NCBI GenBank assembly: GCA_965213735.1
Contig: CBDCAB010000006.1
Location: 930,001 to 994,000 of the forward strand
From: CALDTK01 sp965213735
GTDB taxonomy: Bacteria; Bacteroidota; Bacteroidia; Chitinophagales; Saprospiraceae
Length of the DNA stretch: 64,000 nt
Reading direction: 5' to 3'
The stretch's first letter is position 1. Each line of letters opens with the position of its first letter. Shown in pieces: positions 44,181 through 52,332 of the stretch. Both the position numbers and the translations under genes were made by a program. The notes below the pieces were generated by a model. The model did no database searches. It saw only the letters and a program-made list of their open reading frames with translations, and had not been told where the DNA came from.

Positions 44181-47100
44181 TTTCGTTTGATATTTTAGTT
44201 GAAACTTCCTCTAAAGACTCAACCCGATCAAGTAAGCTGGTGAGTACAGCTTGTGTTTCGGCGAGGCTTGTTTCCGCCGCTACTCGTGCTTTCTGCTCCG
44301 CAATCAAGTGGAGTGTTAACTCTTCTACTTTTTCTACCAGAATTGTTTGGATGAGATTCAGATGCTGTCCTTCCTCGGCAATAGTTGATTCAGAAGGCAT
44401 GCCCGGTAGATGCCGATATCTTTGAACATAATTCTCAACTTCGGTAAGCGACATAAGTTCGTATTTATCCGCGAAGACGTAATCTGGCCAACTTGTTGAA
44501 GGCATGGTGGTGAATTGTTCGGCAATCACATCTCCATCTACAGAAAGCGCGTATCCTGTTGCAAACAAATCAGAACCAATTGCTAGTCGATGAATATATG
44601 ATTTGTTGAATGGAGCAGATATGGCATACTCCAAATCGTCAGTTGGCGCCTCGCTCTCTCTTACATAAAGTCCATAAGCTCTCGCATTAGCTACCGTCGT
44701 AGCACGAGTTCTTAGCCCATAAGTTGGTTGTATGCGGGTGGAGAATGTATTATCGCCCCACGCTGACACTCCTATATCTGTACCAATAGTATAAGCTCCG
44801 GTACACAGTCCCGCTTGGGCAGAATATGCAGCTGCATTGCCATGCATTGCCCATGATGATCCTGATCCAGTGCTGTATACCGTTCCGTTGACGCCGCTGG
44901 TTACCTGGTCGGATGTGCCATACGCTATAAACTCTCCACCTGTGCGGGAACGACTGTCGGCAGCCAAATTTGGAGAGCCAGCTATTGCAGTGATACCTAC
45001 AGCGCCACCGCCGGCTACAATGCCGTATGACTTGCTCGCGTTGCCCCCGTTAGCAGTAAAAGAAGCAAGAGCTACTAAAGCAGCATCGTCTGAATCTCCA
45101 TCCAGCTGTATATGTAAGGCACCCTCAGCTAGTCCTGCTACATCTGTCGTGTCATAGATAGCAGAGCGACCTATCACCGATAAGGTTAGACTGTCACGGT
45201 CTGGGAGATTGGAATAAAACTTTGGAGATGATGTCGCGCCAAGTTTGGCGCTCCGGAAGAAGCTCGTATTGTTGTCAGCGTGAAAAGCGTAAGCCTGCGA
45301 ACCGCTGCTGGTATCTGCTTTAAACGCGTATGATACACCGGTGGCGCTAAAGGTATGAGCCCTGCTAGCCACACCAACAGCATTAGGTGGATCATAAAAA
45401 CCACCAGCCTGCGCCGAAAAATCACCGGCGATATAGCCAGAAGAGGCTACCCCTGTTGCGCCACTAAATATTCCCCCATAGCCACTTAAACCCTGGAAAA
45501 ATTCATCTGATGCTGAACCAATTACAGCTGCCCCTGGGCCTATGCTGTTCACGGTGAGCACTCCACGACCTTGATCTGCGACGGATTGCGAGATGTAGCC
45601 ATGCATTTGCGTAAGCCCACCTACATTCAAGGCTATACTGTCTATGACCGTTCGTTGGAACCCACCGACCCTCACCATCTCGAGGTAGTTTTGATTGTAA
45701 GGAGAAAATAGACCCCAGGCCTCATCACTCGTGCCTAAAGCATACGTAGAGTCAGCGTAAAATGCAAAGGCTTCGTTGCCGCTGTTAATGGTATATGCAC
45801 TCGCTCTTACTCCAATTGAACTATTCTCCCCCAGACCCAAACCGAGAGGAGAGGTACTGTTTAATAGAGAGGAGCCTTCTGATCCTGATCTATGTGGTGG
45901 AGAGGTCCGCTTGGCGCGTGCGTCAACTGCTATGCTGAGTGAGTCTTGGGAGAATGAACAAGCATCGACTCCTCTCGCAAGTTTAAAACCGCTTGCGATG
46001 CCTTCTACACCGGTTACAGTTGGAACATTTAGAGATAAGTCTCTTGCGCGGCCTCGCACTCCTACAGCGTGCGTATTATCGGAAAGTGCATCAAAATTTC
46101 CTCCGAACGTACTGTCACGACCCACAACACGGCTGGCTATACCATAATTTGCACCTGGGGCAGATAGGCTCTCTACGTCTACAAGCAAGCCAGTAGCATA
46201 TTGACCGGACGACGTTATGGTACCTGCTTGCGCAGTAGATATGCCACCGAACAAACTCAGACCAGTTGTTGCAGACACAATGAGGCCTGTAGCGTTATCT
46301 CCGCCAGCGCTAATTTCGGCGCCTGTAGCACTATTAGTTGAAGTGCCGCCACTGTTAGCTTGTACTTGAATACCTATAGCTGCTCCTGCGCTGCTACTGA
46401 TCATACGACCTCCGTAACTAATGCCTATCCCGCCGGCGACACTAGCGTCAATTCCAGTTGCGTTAGCACTACTCTGTCCTGAAACTTTTAGACCGGTATA
46501 AGTCGATTGGCTAGTGCCTTCAATTGACACTCCTTTGAAGTCATTGGTTCCCGAGCCAGTAACGTATACTCCTTCGGCATCCGGTGTAGCATTGACAATT
46601 ATTTCTGCACCGCGAGCTGGCAAAGGATTAGTACCACCACCTATACGATCAACTTGAATGCGTTGGCCGACGTTGGCGTTCTGGCCCACAGTACGTATAT
46701 CTAAACCCATAGTACTGTTTTGGCCTTCTGCATATATCTCCGCGCCGGTTGCATGTCCTGTGCCGGCATAAACATTATGCACTCGTATACCCCACGTCGT
46801 ATCTGGGCAAGTTGAACTACTACTTCCAGATGGTCTGTGCAGTCCACAGTAATCATTAGCCACATTTACTTGTAGCCCTTTGTAATCAGCAAGAAGTGTA
46901 GCGCCGGTTCCATGATTTCCGCCCACCCTCGCATCGCCAAATAGTGCGCTTGCATGATTTGGCATGCCAACAGATGGATCATAAACTGCATGTACGACTC
47001 CACTGTCTACACCTATTACTCTATTCGATACGACGACAAGTTGATCTCCCACATCCAATCCGGAATTGCTACCCTGTATACTTCCGGTTACAGTTAGATC

Positions 47101-47913
47101 GCCAAGGACTGTGGTATTAGCGGTGAGATCGAGTGTACCATTGGCAAAGTCTCCTTTAATTAGTGGCGTAGACGTTGCCGAATTCGAGATGTACAACTTG
47201 TTTGAGCCGCTCTCGTTAGCGCCAGCAAGGTACCCGATAAACACATTGTTGGTTCCTGAGCCATTATTGGCGCCAGCCCCAGCGCCTAAAAGGGTATTGA
47301 AGTCCCCACCTGTTTTGTTTGAGCCGCTAGCATGTCCTAATATAAGATTACCCGAACCGCTGATAAGCGAGCCCGCAGCATCAGTGCCAATCGCTAAATT
47401 AGAATTACCGGCGGTAAGTGCATCTAGTGCGCGGGGGCCTATCGCGGTGTTAGCGTTATTGTTACTACCACTCGTCAGCATTAGCAGTGCCGAAGGTCCT
47501 ATGGCGGTGTTGTTGGAGTTATTAATATTCAGACGGAGAGCGCTAACTCCTATTGCTGTGTTCAACTGGCCATCGACATTCCGCTGCCCTGCAAGTGTTC
47601 CAATAAAAATGTTATTGTTTAATGTCAAGTTGTCATCGCGACCAGCGCCAGACCCTAAAAATATTGAATTACCAGTGTTAAGTGGCTCAATGCGTCCAGC
47701 TGTTAGTTGCAAACGATCCGTTCCTGCGGTTTTAAAAATAATGCGGTCGTTGTCAATGCCTCCACGGTCTGTTTCCACAGTAGTGTCGTTATCGCCATCT
47801 TGGATGTTTGTCTGCGACGCAACTAGACATGGACTAAATAGGACTGCTAGCCAAACAAGCGCCTTAAGACATGCGATCGGGCAGGAACATTGGGAGGGTA
47901 GAAAATTACACAT
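44170..47913 (-). CDS. Fibre/adhesin-like protein with YadA-type head repeats and coiled-coil tail
   Basis: 1247 residues with a signal peptide (LVWLAVLFSPCLVASQ). Residues about 60-230 hold head-type repeats of the NTAIG kind: NNIFIGTLAGQRNVDGQLNT, AIGVSALRLNINNSNNTAIG, NTAIGPRALDALTAGNSNLA and NVFIGYLAGANESGSNKLYI, as in YadA/Hia heads and Bacteroidota tail-fibre-like proteins. A very long Gly/Ala/Ser-rich beta region follows. The C-terminus (YELMSLTEVENYVQRYRHLP, then ILVEKVEELTLHLIAEQKAR) is the conserved coiled-coil end of Bacteroidota tail-fibre-domain proteins. No S74 peptidase dyad or YadA anchor was seen. Codon use looks more AT-rich than its neighbours. Confidence 0.8.
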   Translation of the reverse strand: MCNFLPSQCSCPIACLKALVWLAVLFSPCLVASQTNIQDGDNDTTVETDRGGIDNDRIIFKTAGTDRLQLTAGRIEPLNTGNSIFLGSGAGRDDNLTLNNNIFIGTLAGQRNVDGQLNTAIGVSALRLNINNSNNTAIGPSALLMLTSGSNNNANTAIGPRALDALTAGNSNLAIGTDAAGSLISGSGNLILGHASGSNKTGGDFNTLLGAGAGANNGSGTNNVFIGYLAGANESGSNKLYISNSATSTPLIKGDFANGTLDLTANTTVLGDLTVTGSIQGSNSGLDVGDQLVVVSNRVIGVDSGVVHAVYDPSVGMPNHASALFGDARVGGNHGTGATLLADYKGLQVNVANDYCGLHRPSGSSSSTCPDTTWGIRVHNVYAGTGHATGAEIYAEGQNSTMGLDIRTVGQNANVGQRIQVDRIGGGTNPLPARGAEIIVNATPDAEGVYVTGSGTNDFKGVSIEGTSQSTYTGLKVSGQSSANATGIDASVAGGIGISYGGRMISSSAGAAIGIQVQANSGGTSTNSATGAEISAGGDNATGLIVSATTGLSLFGGISTAQAGTITSSGQYATGLLVDVESLSAPGANYGIASRVVGRDSTFGGNFDALSDNTHAVGVRGRARDLSLNVPTVTGVEGIASGFKLARGVDACSFSQDSLSIAVDARAKRTSPPHRSGSEGSSLLNSTSPLGLGLGENSSIGVRASAYTINSGNEAFAFYADSTYALGTSDEAWGLFSPYNQNYLEMVRVGGFQRTVIDSIALNVGGLTQMHGYISQSVADQGRGVLTVNSIGPGAAVIGSASDEFFQGLSGYGGIFSGATGVASSGYIAGDFSAQAGGFYDPPNAVGVASRAHTFSATGVSYAFKADTSSGSQAYAFHADNNTSFFRSAKLGATSSPKFYSNLPDRDSLTLSVIGRSAIYDTTDVAGLAEGALHIQLDGDSDDAALVALASFTANGGNASKSYGIVAGGGAVGITAIAGSPNLAADSRSRTGGEFIAYGTSDQVTSGVNGTVYSTGSGSSWAMHGNAAAYSAQAGLCTGAYTIGTDIGVSAWGDNTFSTRIQPTYGLRTRATTVANARAYGLYVRESEAPTDDLEYAISAPFNKSYIHRLAIGSDLFATGYALSVDGDVIAEQFTTMPSTSWPDYVFADKYELMSLTEVENYVQRYRHLPGMPSESTIAEEGQHLNLIQTILVEKVEELTLHLIAEQKARVAAETSLAETQAVLTSLLDRVESLEEVSTKISNESDE

Positions 47914-48226
47914 GCGAGGTGGTTTATGTGAGGCAGGTTATTAATGCGCATAACCTGCGTGGCGATTTCAAATGTAGGTGAGGGATATACTTCTAAGGAG
48001 ATTCATCATATCAACGACCATATTAGCACCATAAACGACACAGCCTCTCTTGCAAAAGCTTTGAGCTTCAAATTTCCAATGCCTCACATCGTACAAATAC
48101 GGGTTTCGACGCTGTAAAATGTTACCGATAGTGCGGGCAAGCTTATGATGTTTCATCTGCACAGATTTCATCATATATACTGCCTGTATTGATGCCAGCC
48201 AGCGTCACTTAGCTCAATATGCTACG
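47914..48226. other. Right end of the insertion, upstream of the fibre gene
   Basis: Contains one short minus-strand reading frame (47968-48174, 68 codons, HKLARTIGNILQRRNPYLYD) that I cannot assign, and no recognisable terminal inverted repeat. The promoter of the fibre operon should lie here. Confidence 0.45.
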
Positions 48227-48347
48227 CTCATCGCGCTCAAGGAGATTGACGCGCGCCAGAACGACTTCGAAAAGAGTAAAATCTACAAGGACCGCCTCCA
48301 GAATATGGACAGTAAGTAGTCGCTCTTTCCACTCTGGCGAATAGATT

Positions 48348-48385
48348 AAGTGCTTCTTCTCTAGGTGAGGGGAAGCACTTTTTTT
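48348..48385 (+). terminator. Duplicated TPR-gene terminator, now just upstream of dctQ
   Basis: The same AAGTGCTTC / GAAGCACTT stem and T run as at 42586, 18 bp before the dctQ start. It would shield dctQ from upstream transcription. Confidence 0.8.
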
Positions 48386-48391
48386 GCGCCT

Positions 48392-48399
48392 TACCTTCC
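48392..48399 (+). promoter_or_regulatory. TACCTTCC promoter-like box at dctQ
   Basis: Only 4 nt (CCGC) separate the box from the ATG at 48404. If it is a -7 element, the dctQM mRNA would be leaderless. An identical copy lies at 42630-42637. Confidence 0.4.
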
Positions 48400-48403
48400 C
48401 CGC

Positions 48404-48892
48404 ATGATGAGCACCGCGTGGCGCCGGATGATGGAGTGGGGTGAGCGAGTTGCTGGTGTGCTGTTGCTTTGCCTCGCGTTGCTGTTTGCCCTTGATGTGG
48501 CGCTGCGCTACCTGTTTGCAGCCTCAGCCACCTGGATAATTGATCTGGAATGGTATACCGGAGCATTAATAATTATGGCTTCCCTAGCCTCCACTTTACG
48601 AGTTGATGGTCACGTGCGGGTAGATGTGATATACAGCCGATTCAGTAGTATCACCAAAACGCGCATCAATAGGGTAGGGCACTTGCTGTTGCTGCTGCCG
48701 CTGTGTGTCTTTATCATATATGCAAGCACGCGCTATGCCTACAACAGTTACTTGATTAGCGAAGGCAGTCCCGATCCGGGTGGCTTGCCGTTGCGCTGGC
48801 TGGTAAAATTCTTTATACCTGTTGGCTTTTTACTCTTGCTCATCGAGGGACTTCGCCAAGTGTTTCAGCGGGCAACATCGACTACCGCGTAG
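48404..48892 (+). CDS. dctQ: TRAP transporter small permease
   Basis: Small membrane subunit of a tripartite ATP-independent periplasmic transporter: 162 residues with four hydrophobic helices (VAGVLLLCLALLFALDVALR, LEWYTGALIIMASLASTLR, VGHLLLLLPLCVFIIYAS, WLVKFFIPVGFLLLLIEG). RVDGHVRVDV is the conserved DctQ loop. The start at 48404 (MMSTAWRR) is supported by the duplicated copy at 42642. The stop abuts dctM with no gap. A duplicated 237-bp block containing its first 20 codons lies 5.8 kb upstream. Confidence 0.9.
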   Translation: MMSTAWRRMMEWGERVAGVLLLCLALLFALDVALRYLFAASATWIIDLEWYTGALIIMASLASTLRVDGHVRVDVIYSRFSSITKTRINRVGHLLLLLPLCVFIIYASTRYAYNSYLISEGSPDPGGLPLRWLVKFFIPVGFLLLLIEGLRQVFQRATSTTA

Positions 48893-50167
48893 ATGGCACT
48901 CATCGCGCTGGTACTCTTCATCGGGATTGTAGTGGCCGTGCTGCTGGGCTATCCCGTCGCTATATGCTTGGGAGGCCTCTCGCTGGTGGTGGGCTATATC
49001 TTTCTCGGGCCCGCTTTTATGCAGTTTCTCCCGAGCCGGATACTTGGCGTGCTGAGCAATTACGTGCTGCTGGCGGTGCCGATGTTCATCTTGATGGGTC
49101 TGGCCTTGCAGCGTAGCGGACTCGCAGAGGCTTTGCTTCAGTCGATGAGTCGGATTGCAGGTAAAAAGCCTGGCGGACTAGCCTTTGCGGTGCTGTTCGT
49201 CGGGACATTACTCGCGGCGAGCACCGGCATCGTCGGCGCTTCGGTAGTGACATTGGGCTTGATTGCACTACCTGCCATGCGAGCAGCAGGCTACAGTCCG
49301 CAGGTGGCGAGTGGTCTGGTGGCAAGTGTTGGTTCGCTTGGTCAAATAGTGCCGCCAAGCATCGTGCTCATCTTGCTCGGCAGCGTGATGCAAGTCAGTG
49401 TAGGAGAGTTGTTTCGAGCGGCAGTGCTCCCGAGCGTGCTTATCGTGGGAGGATATGCTGTCTACCTTTTGCTGGTGGCCTGGCTCAAGCCTGCCGCCAT
49501 GCCTGCACATCAAGTGCTAATTTCCAGCACGCCTGTAGAACCAGCCACCTCCCTTTGGCTTGCGATTTTGGGGCCGCTCTTACTTATTGGCGGCGTGTTA
49601 GGTTCTATTTTGGCAGGCATTGCCAGCCCAACAGAGGCATCTGGGGTAGGCGCTACAATGGCACTCGTGCTGCTCTACCTCAGCGGTCGCTGGTCGCGCA
49701 AAACTGTGCTCGAGGTAGCGATTCAAAGTGTACGACTTACGGCGATGGTGTTCTTCATCTTACTTGGAGCCACCACGTTTGCACTCGTGTTTCGCGGCCT
49801 AGAAGGCGATGTTTTCCTTGTGGAGGCAGTAAGCAGCAGTGGCTTATCGGCCAAAGAATTTGTAGCGTCGCTGCTGGTAGTCGTTTTTATCGCCGGGTTT
49901 TTCATTGACTTTATCGAAATCATATTTATCGTGGTGCCGGTGGCGCTGCCGATAGTGGTGGCGCTCGGCGTCGATCCTGTTTGGTTGGCACTGCTGCTCG
50001 GCGTGAATCTCCAAACCAGCTTTCTCACACCACCCTTCGGTTTTAGCCTCTTCTACCTACGCGGCGTTGCTCCTCCTGAAATTAGCACGCAGGAAATCTA
50101 CCGAGGTGTCATCCCTTTTGTAGTTATACAAGTATTGGTGTTGCTGTTTCTGTTTTTCAGTTTCTGA
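48893..50167 (+). CDS. dctM: TRAP transporter large permease
   Basis: Main transport subunit, 424 residues, with about 12 hydrophobic helices. It has GYPVAICLGGLSLVVGYIFL, the long motif VLSNYVLLAVPMFILMGLAL, STGIVGASVVTLGLIALPAM and VASVGSLGQIVPPSIVLILL in the first half, and SPTEASGVGATMALVLLYL and FIDFIEIIFIVVPVALPIVV in the second, all DctM-family marks. It transports organic acids with sodium or proton symport. It begins directly after the dctQ stop. The binding protein gene is convergent rather than in the same operon. Confidence 0.93.
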   Translation: MALIALVLFIGIVVAVLLGYPVAICLGGLSLVVGYIFLGPAFMQFLPSRILGVLSNYVLLAVPMFILMGLALQRSGLAEALLQSMSRIAGKKPGGLAFAVLFVGTLLAASTGIVGASVVTLGLIALPAMRAAGYSPQVASGLVASVGSLGQIVPPSIVLILLGSVMQVSVGELFRAAVLPSVLIVGGYAVYLLLVAWLKPAAMPAHQVLISSTPVEPATSLWLAILGPLLLIGGVLGSILAGIASPTEASGVGATMALVLLYLSGRWSRKTVLEVAIQSVRLTAMVFFILLGATTFALVFRGLEGDVFLVEAVSSSGLSAKEFVASLLVVVFIAGFFIDFIEIIFIVVPVALPIVVALGVDPVWLALLLGVNLQTSFLTPPFGFSLFYLRGVAPPEISTQEIYRGVIPFVVIQVLVLLFLFFSF

Positions 50168-50170
50168 TTT

Positions 50171-51268
50171 TCAGTTCCGTAAAACCTGCCAGTACGCTTG
50201 TTCGGAGCGGGAGGTCCAGGCGTCATAGGTTTTGGCGAAAGCTGAATAGGCGGCATAAACACGCCGCGACGAGGCATCTGCGTCAGCAGTTTCGGCGACC
50301 ACCTCGGCAGCTATCGGACGCAGCGCTTCGATAAGAGGAAGCGGGAGCTGGCGGATGTCGCTGCCATAAGCTTGAAGCTTGCCGATGTAGGCTCCATTGC
50401 GTGCCTCGAAAGCTTGCAAGGTCCAGTCGTTGACGTAGAGAATCGCCGTCTCAACGATGCGCTGCAGCTGTGTGGGCAAGGCAGCAAAGGTGGGCTGGTG
50501 CAGGATGATTTCGAGCACCGTACCGGGTTCGTGCCAGCCTGGACCGTAGTAATATTTCGCGACCTCATGAAATCCCATCAGGTAGTCGTGGTACGGCCCA
50601 ATCCACTCTGTAGCGTCGATAACGCCGCGCTCGAGGTTGGTGTAGAGCTCATTGCCGGGGGAGAGTAGGGTAGTGCCGCCAGCTGCTTCGAAGACTTTGC
50701 CGCCCAGCCCTGGGATGCGCATTTTTAAGCCTTGCAGTGAGTCGATATCCTCGAGTTCTCGGTTGAACCAGCCGGCCATCTGCACCCCGGTATTGCCGCC
50801 CGGAAAGGGTAGCAGGTTGAAGGGTTCGTAGGCTTCGCGCCACACTTCTAGGCCGCCGCCGTGCAGGAGCCAGGCGTTCATGCCCTGGGCATTTAGTCCG
50901 AAAGGCAGCGCTGCAAAGAACTGTGCTGCCGGAAGCTTGCCGGCCCAGTAATAGCTCGCTCCTGAGGCAATAGCAGCAGTACCCAAACTCACTGCTTCGA
51001 AGCATTCAAAGGCAGGAATTAGCTCACCTGCGCCGAACACTTTTATGTTAAGCAGACCTCCACTCATTTCGCGGATGCGATCGGCGAGCAGCACGCAGGC
51101 CTCGTGGAGGATTGGGAATCCTGGTGGCCAGGTGGTTACCATGATCCACTCGTGTCGCTGCGTTGTGCGTATATGCGGGGCTGCATCTGTCGCTGGAGCG
51201 TCTTTGCAGCCCGTGAGTAAGCCTGCAGCTGTCATTCCACCTGCTGCGAGAAAGCGTCGTCGGTTCAC
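50171..51268 (-). CDS. dctP: TRAP transporter substrate-binding protein (TakP-like)
   Basis: 365 residues with a twin-arginine start (NRRRFLAAGGMTAAGLLTGC) that ends in a lipobox, so a Tat-exported lipoprotein. GVQMAGWFNRELEDIDSLQG, LKMRIPGLGGKVFEAAGGTT and VIDATEWIGPYHDYLMGFHE resemble the alpha-keto-acid-binding TakP subgroup (often labelled mannitol/chloroaromatic). It probably delivers a 2-oxo acid to dctQM. The GTG start at 51268 opens the Tat signal. It is convergent with dctM (3 bp apart), so the three subunits are not one operon. An exact 14-mer copy encodes AFAKT. Confidence 0.88.
   Translation of the reverse strand: MNRRRFLAAGGMTAAGLLTGCKDAPATDAAPHIRTTQRHEWIMVTTWPPGFPILHEACVLLADRIREMSGGLLNIKVFGAGELIPAFECFEAVSLGTAAIASGASYYWAGKLPAAQFFAALPFGLNAQGMNAWLLHGGGLEVWREAYEPFNLLPFPGGNTGVQMAGWFNRELEDIDSLQGLKMRIPGLGGKVFEAAGGTTLLSPGNELYTNLERGVIDATEWIGPYHDYLMGFHEVAKYYYGPGWHEPGTVLEIILHQPTFAALPTQLQRIVETAILYVNDWTLQAFEARNGAYIGKLQAYGSDIRQLPLPLIEALRPIAAEVVAETADADASSRRVYAAYSAFAKTYDAWTSRSEQAYWQVLRN
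50229..50242 (-). repeat. Dispersed 14-mer, exact copy
   Basis: Near the 3' end of dctP, encoding AFAKT. Confidence 0.9.
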
Positions 51269-51272
51269 TGTG

Positions 51273-51280
51273 GGAAGGTA
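51273..51280 (-). promoter_or_regulatory. TACCTTCC promoter-like box at dctP
   Basis: 4 nt from the GTG start, the same spacing as at dctQ and hbd. Confidence 0.35.
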
Positions 51281-51307
51281 GGTTTTGGGATGGCTTGGTT
51301 GTTAGAT

Positions 51308-51415
51308 GCTGGAGGCTGGACCGCTCGTACCTCGCTGTTGGAGGTTGGCCGGCCCACAATGTTGTGGTCAGGTGGAGGCTAGACCGCTCGTGCCTCGCTG
51401 TTGGAAGCTGGATCG
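51308..51415. repeat. Two-copy about 42-bp repeat around a REP palindrome
   Basis: GGAGGCTGGACCGCTCGTAC at 51311 and GGAGGCTAGACCGCTCGTGC at 51374, each continuing CTCGCTGTTGGA; the palindrome copy at 51353 lies between them. Confidence 0.7.
51353..51370. repeat. REP-like palindrome copy 6 (left arm shortened)
   Basis: CCCACAATGTTGTGGTCA, followed by GGTGG. Confidence 0.7.
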
Positions 51416-51510
51416 CGGAGCAAGGAAATACCTATAATTTATATTATGTTAAATAGCTCTCACCGTACGCAGTTGTTCCGAGTAGTTTTAGGCGTTATCA
51501 GCACTCCCTC

Positions 51511-52262
51511 CAGCCCTTGCGATCCTATCGACCCATTGCGGTGAGCGAAGCGACCTTGCGATACCATCACCCTCAAGCACAGCCCCCTGAACAGCCTCCT
51601 AAACAGCCCTTGCGATCCTAGCGCACTCACAAGTGGGGCCCCTGCACCCCATTTCTTCGTAGCGGTGCGCGAAGCGACCTTGCGATACCATCACCCTCAA
51701 GCACAGCCTCCTAAACAGCCCTTGCGATCCTAGCGGACTCACAAGCGGGGCCCCTGCACCCCATTTCTTCGTAGCGGAGAGCGAAGCAACCTTGCGATAC
51801 CATCACCTTCAAGCACAGCCCCCTGAACAGCCTCCTAAACAGCCCTTGCGATCCTAGCGGCCCAGTGCGGTGAGCGAAGCAACTTTGCGATACCATCATC
51901 CTCAAGCACAGCCCCCTGAACAGCCTCCTAAACAGCCCTTGCGATCCTAGCGGACTCACAAGCGGGGCCCCTGCACCCCATTTCTTCGTAGCGGTGAGCG
52001 AAGCAACCTTGCGATACCATCACCTTCAAGCACAGCCCCCTGAACAGCCTCCTAAACAGCCCTTGCGATCCTAGCGCACTCACAAGCGGGGCCCCTGCAC
52101 CCCATTTCTTCGTAGCGGTGAGCGAAGCAACCTTGCGATACCATCACCTTCAAGCACAGCCCCCTGAACAGCCTCCTAAACAGCCCTTGCGATCCTAGCG
52201 GCCCATTGCGGTGAGCGAAGCGACCTTGCGATACCATCACCCCCGAACAGCCCCCTAAACAG
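51511..52262. repeat. Seven-unit tandem repeat, about 92-125 bp per unit
   Basis: Each unit reads CAGCCCTTGCGATCCTA, then either GCGGACTCACAAGCGGGGCC...TTTCTTCGTAGCGG (long form, about 124 bp) or CGGCCCATTGCGG (short form, about 92 bp), then TGAGCGAAGCAACCTTGCGA, TACCATCACC, TCAAGCACAGCCCCCTGAAC and AGCCTCCTAAA. The CTTGCGATACC marker falls near 51555, 51679, 51791, 51883, 52008, 52132 and 52224. Long and short forms alternate irregularly. Short minus-strand reading frames run through it but only repeat the same peptide, so coding is doubtful. Confidence 0.85.
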
Positions 52263-52332
52263 CAAAAACGGCGAAGCCAAAAACGCGTAGCAAAAACCGC
52301 CGCAGGCAAAAAACCGGCGAAGCCACACCCCC

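Larger units (their letters stand above)
48227..48463. repeat. 237-bp direct repeat, right copy
   Basis: Matches 42465-42701. The part 48227-48319 is a stranded TPR C-terminal fragment; the rest is the terminator and the intact dctQ 5' end. Confidence 0.92.

Noticed and set aside
44170..47913. Prophage tail-fibre region
   Set aside because: There are no phage structural, lysis or integrase genes nearby, and the protein has a signal peptide; related proteins are common in Bacteroidota chromosomes.
42702..48226. Insertion sequence or transposon explanation for the 5.5 kb segment
   Set aside because: No transposase and no terminal inverted repeats were found; the 237-bp flanking duplication is far too long for a transposition target site.
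51511..52262. CRISPR-like array
   Set aside because: Whole units repeat with almost no unique spacer, unit length varies between two forms, and no cas gene is near.
51711..52309. Minus-strand reading frames through the tandem array
   Set aside because: They only repeat the same peptide as a result of the DNA repeat, with no start context or family match.
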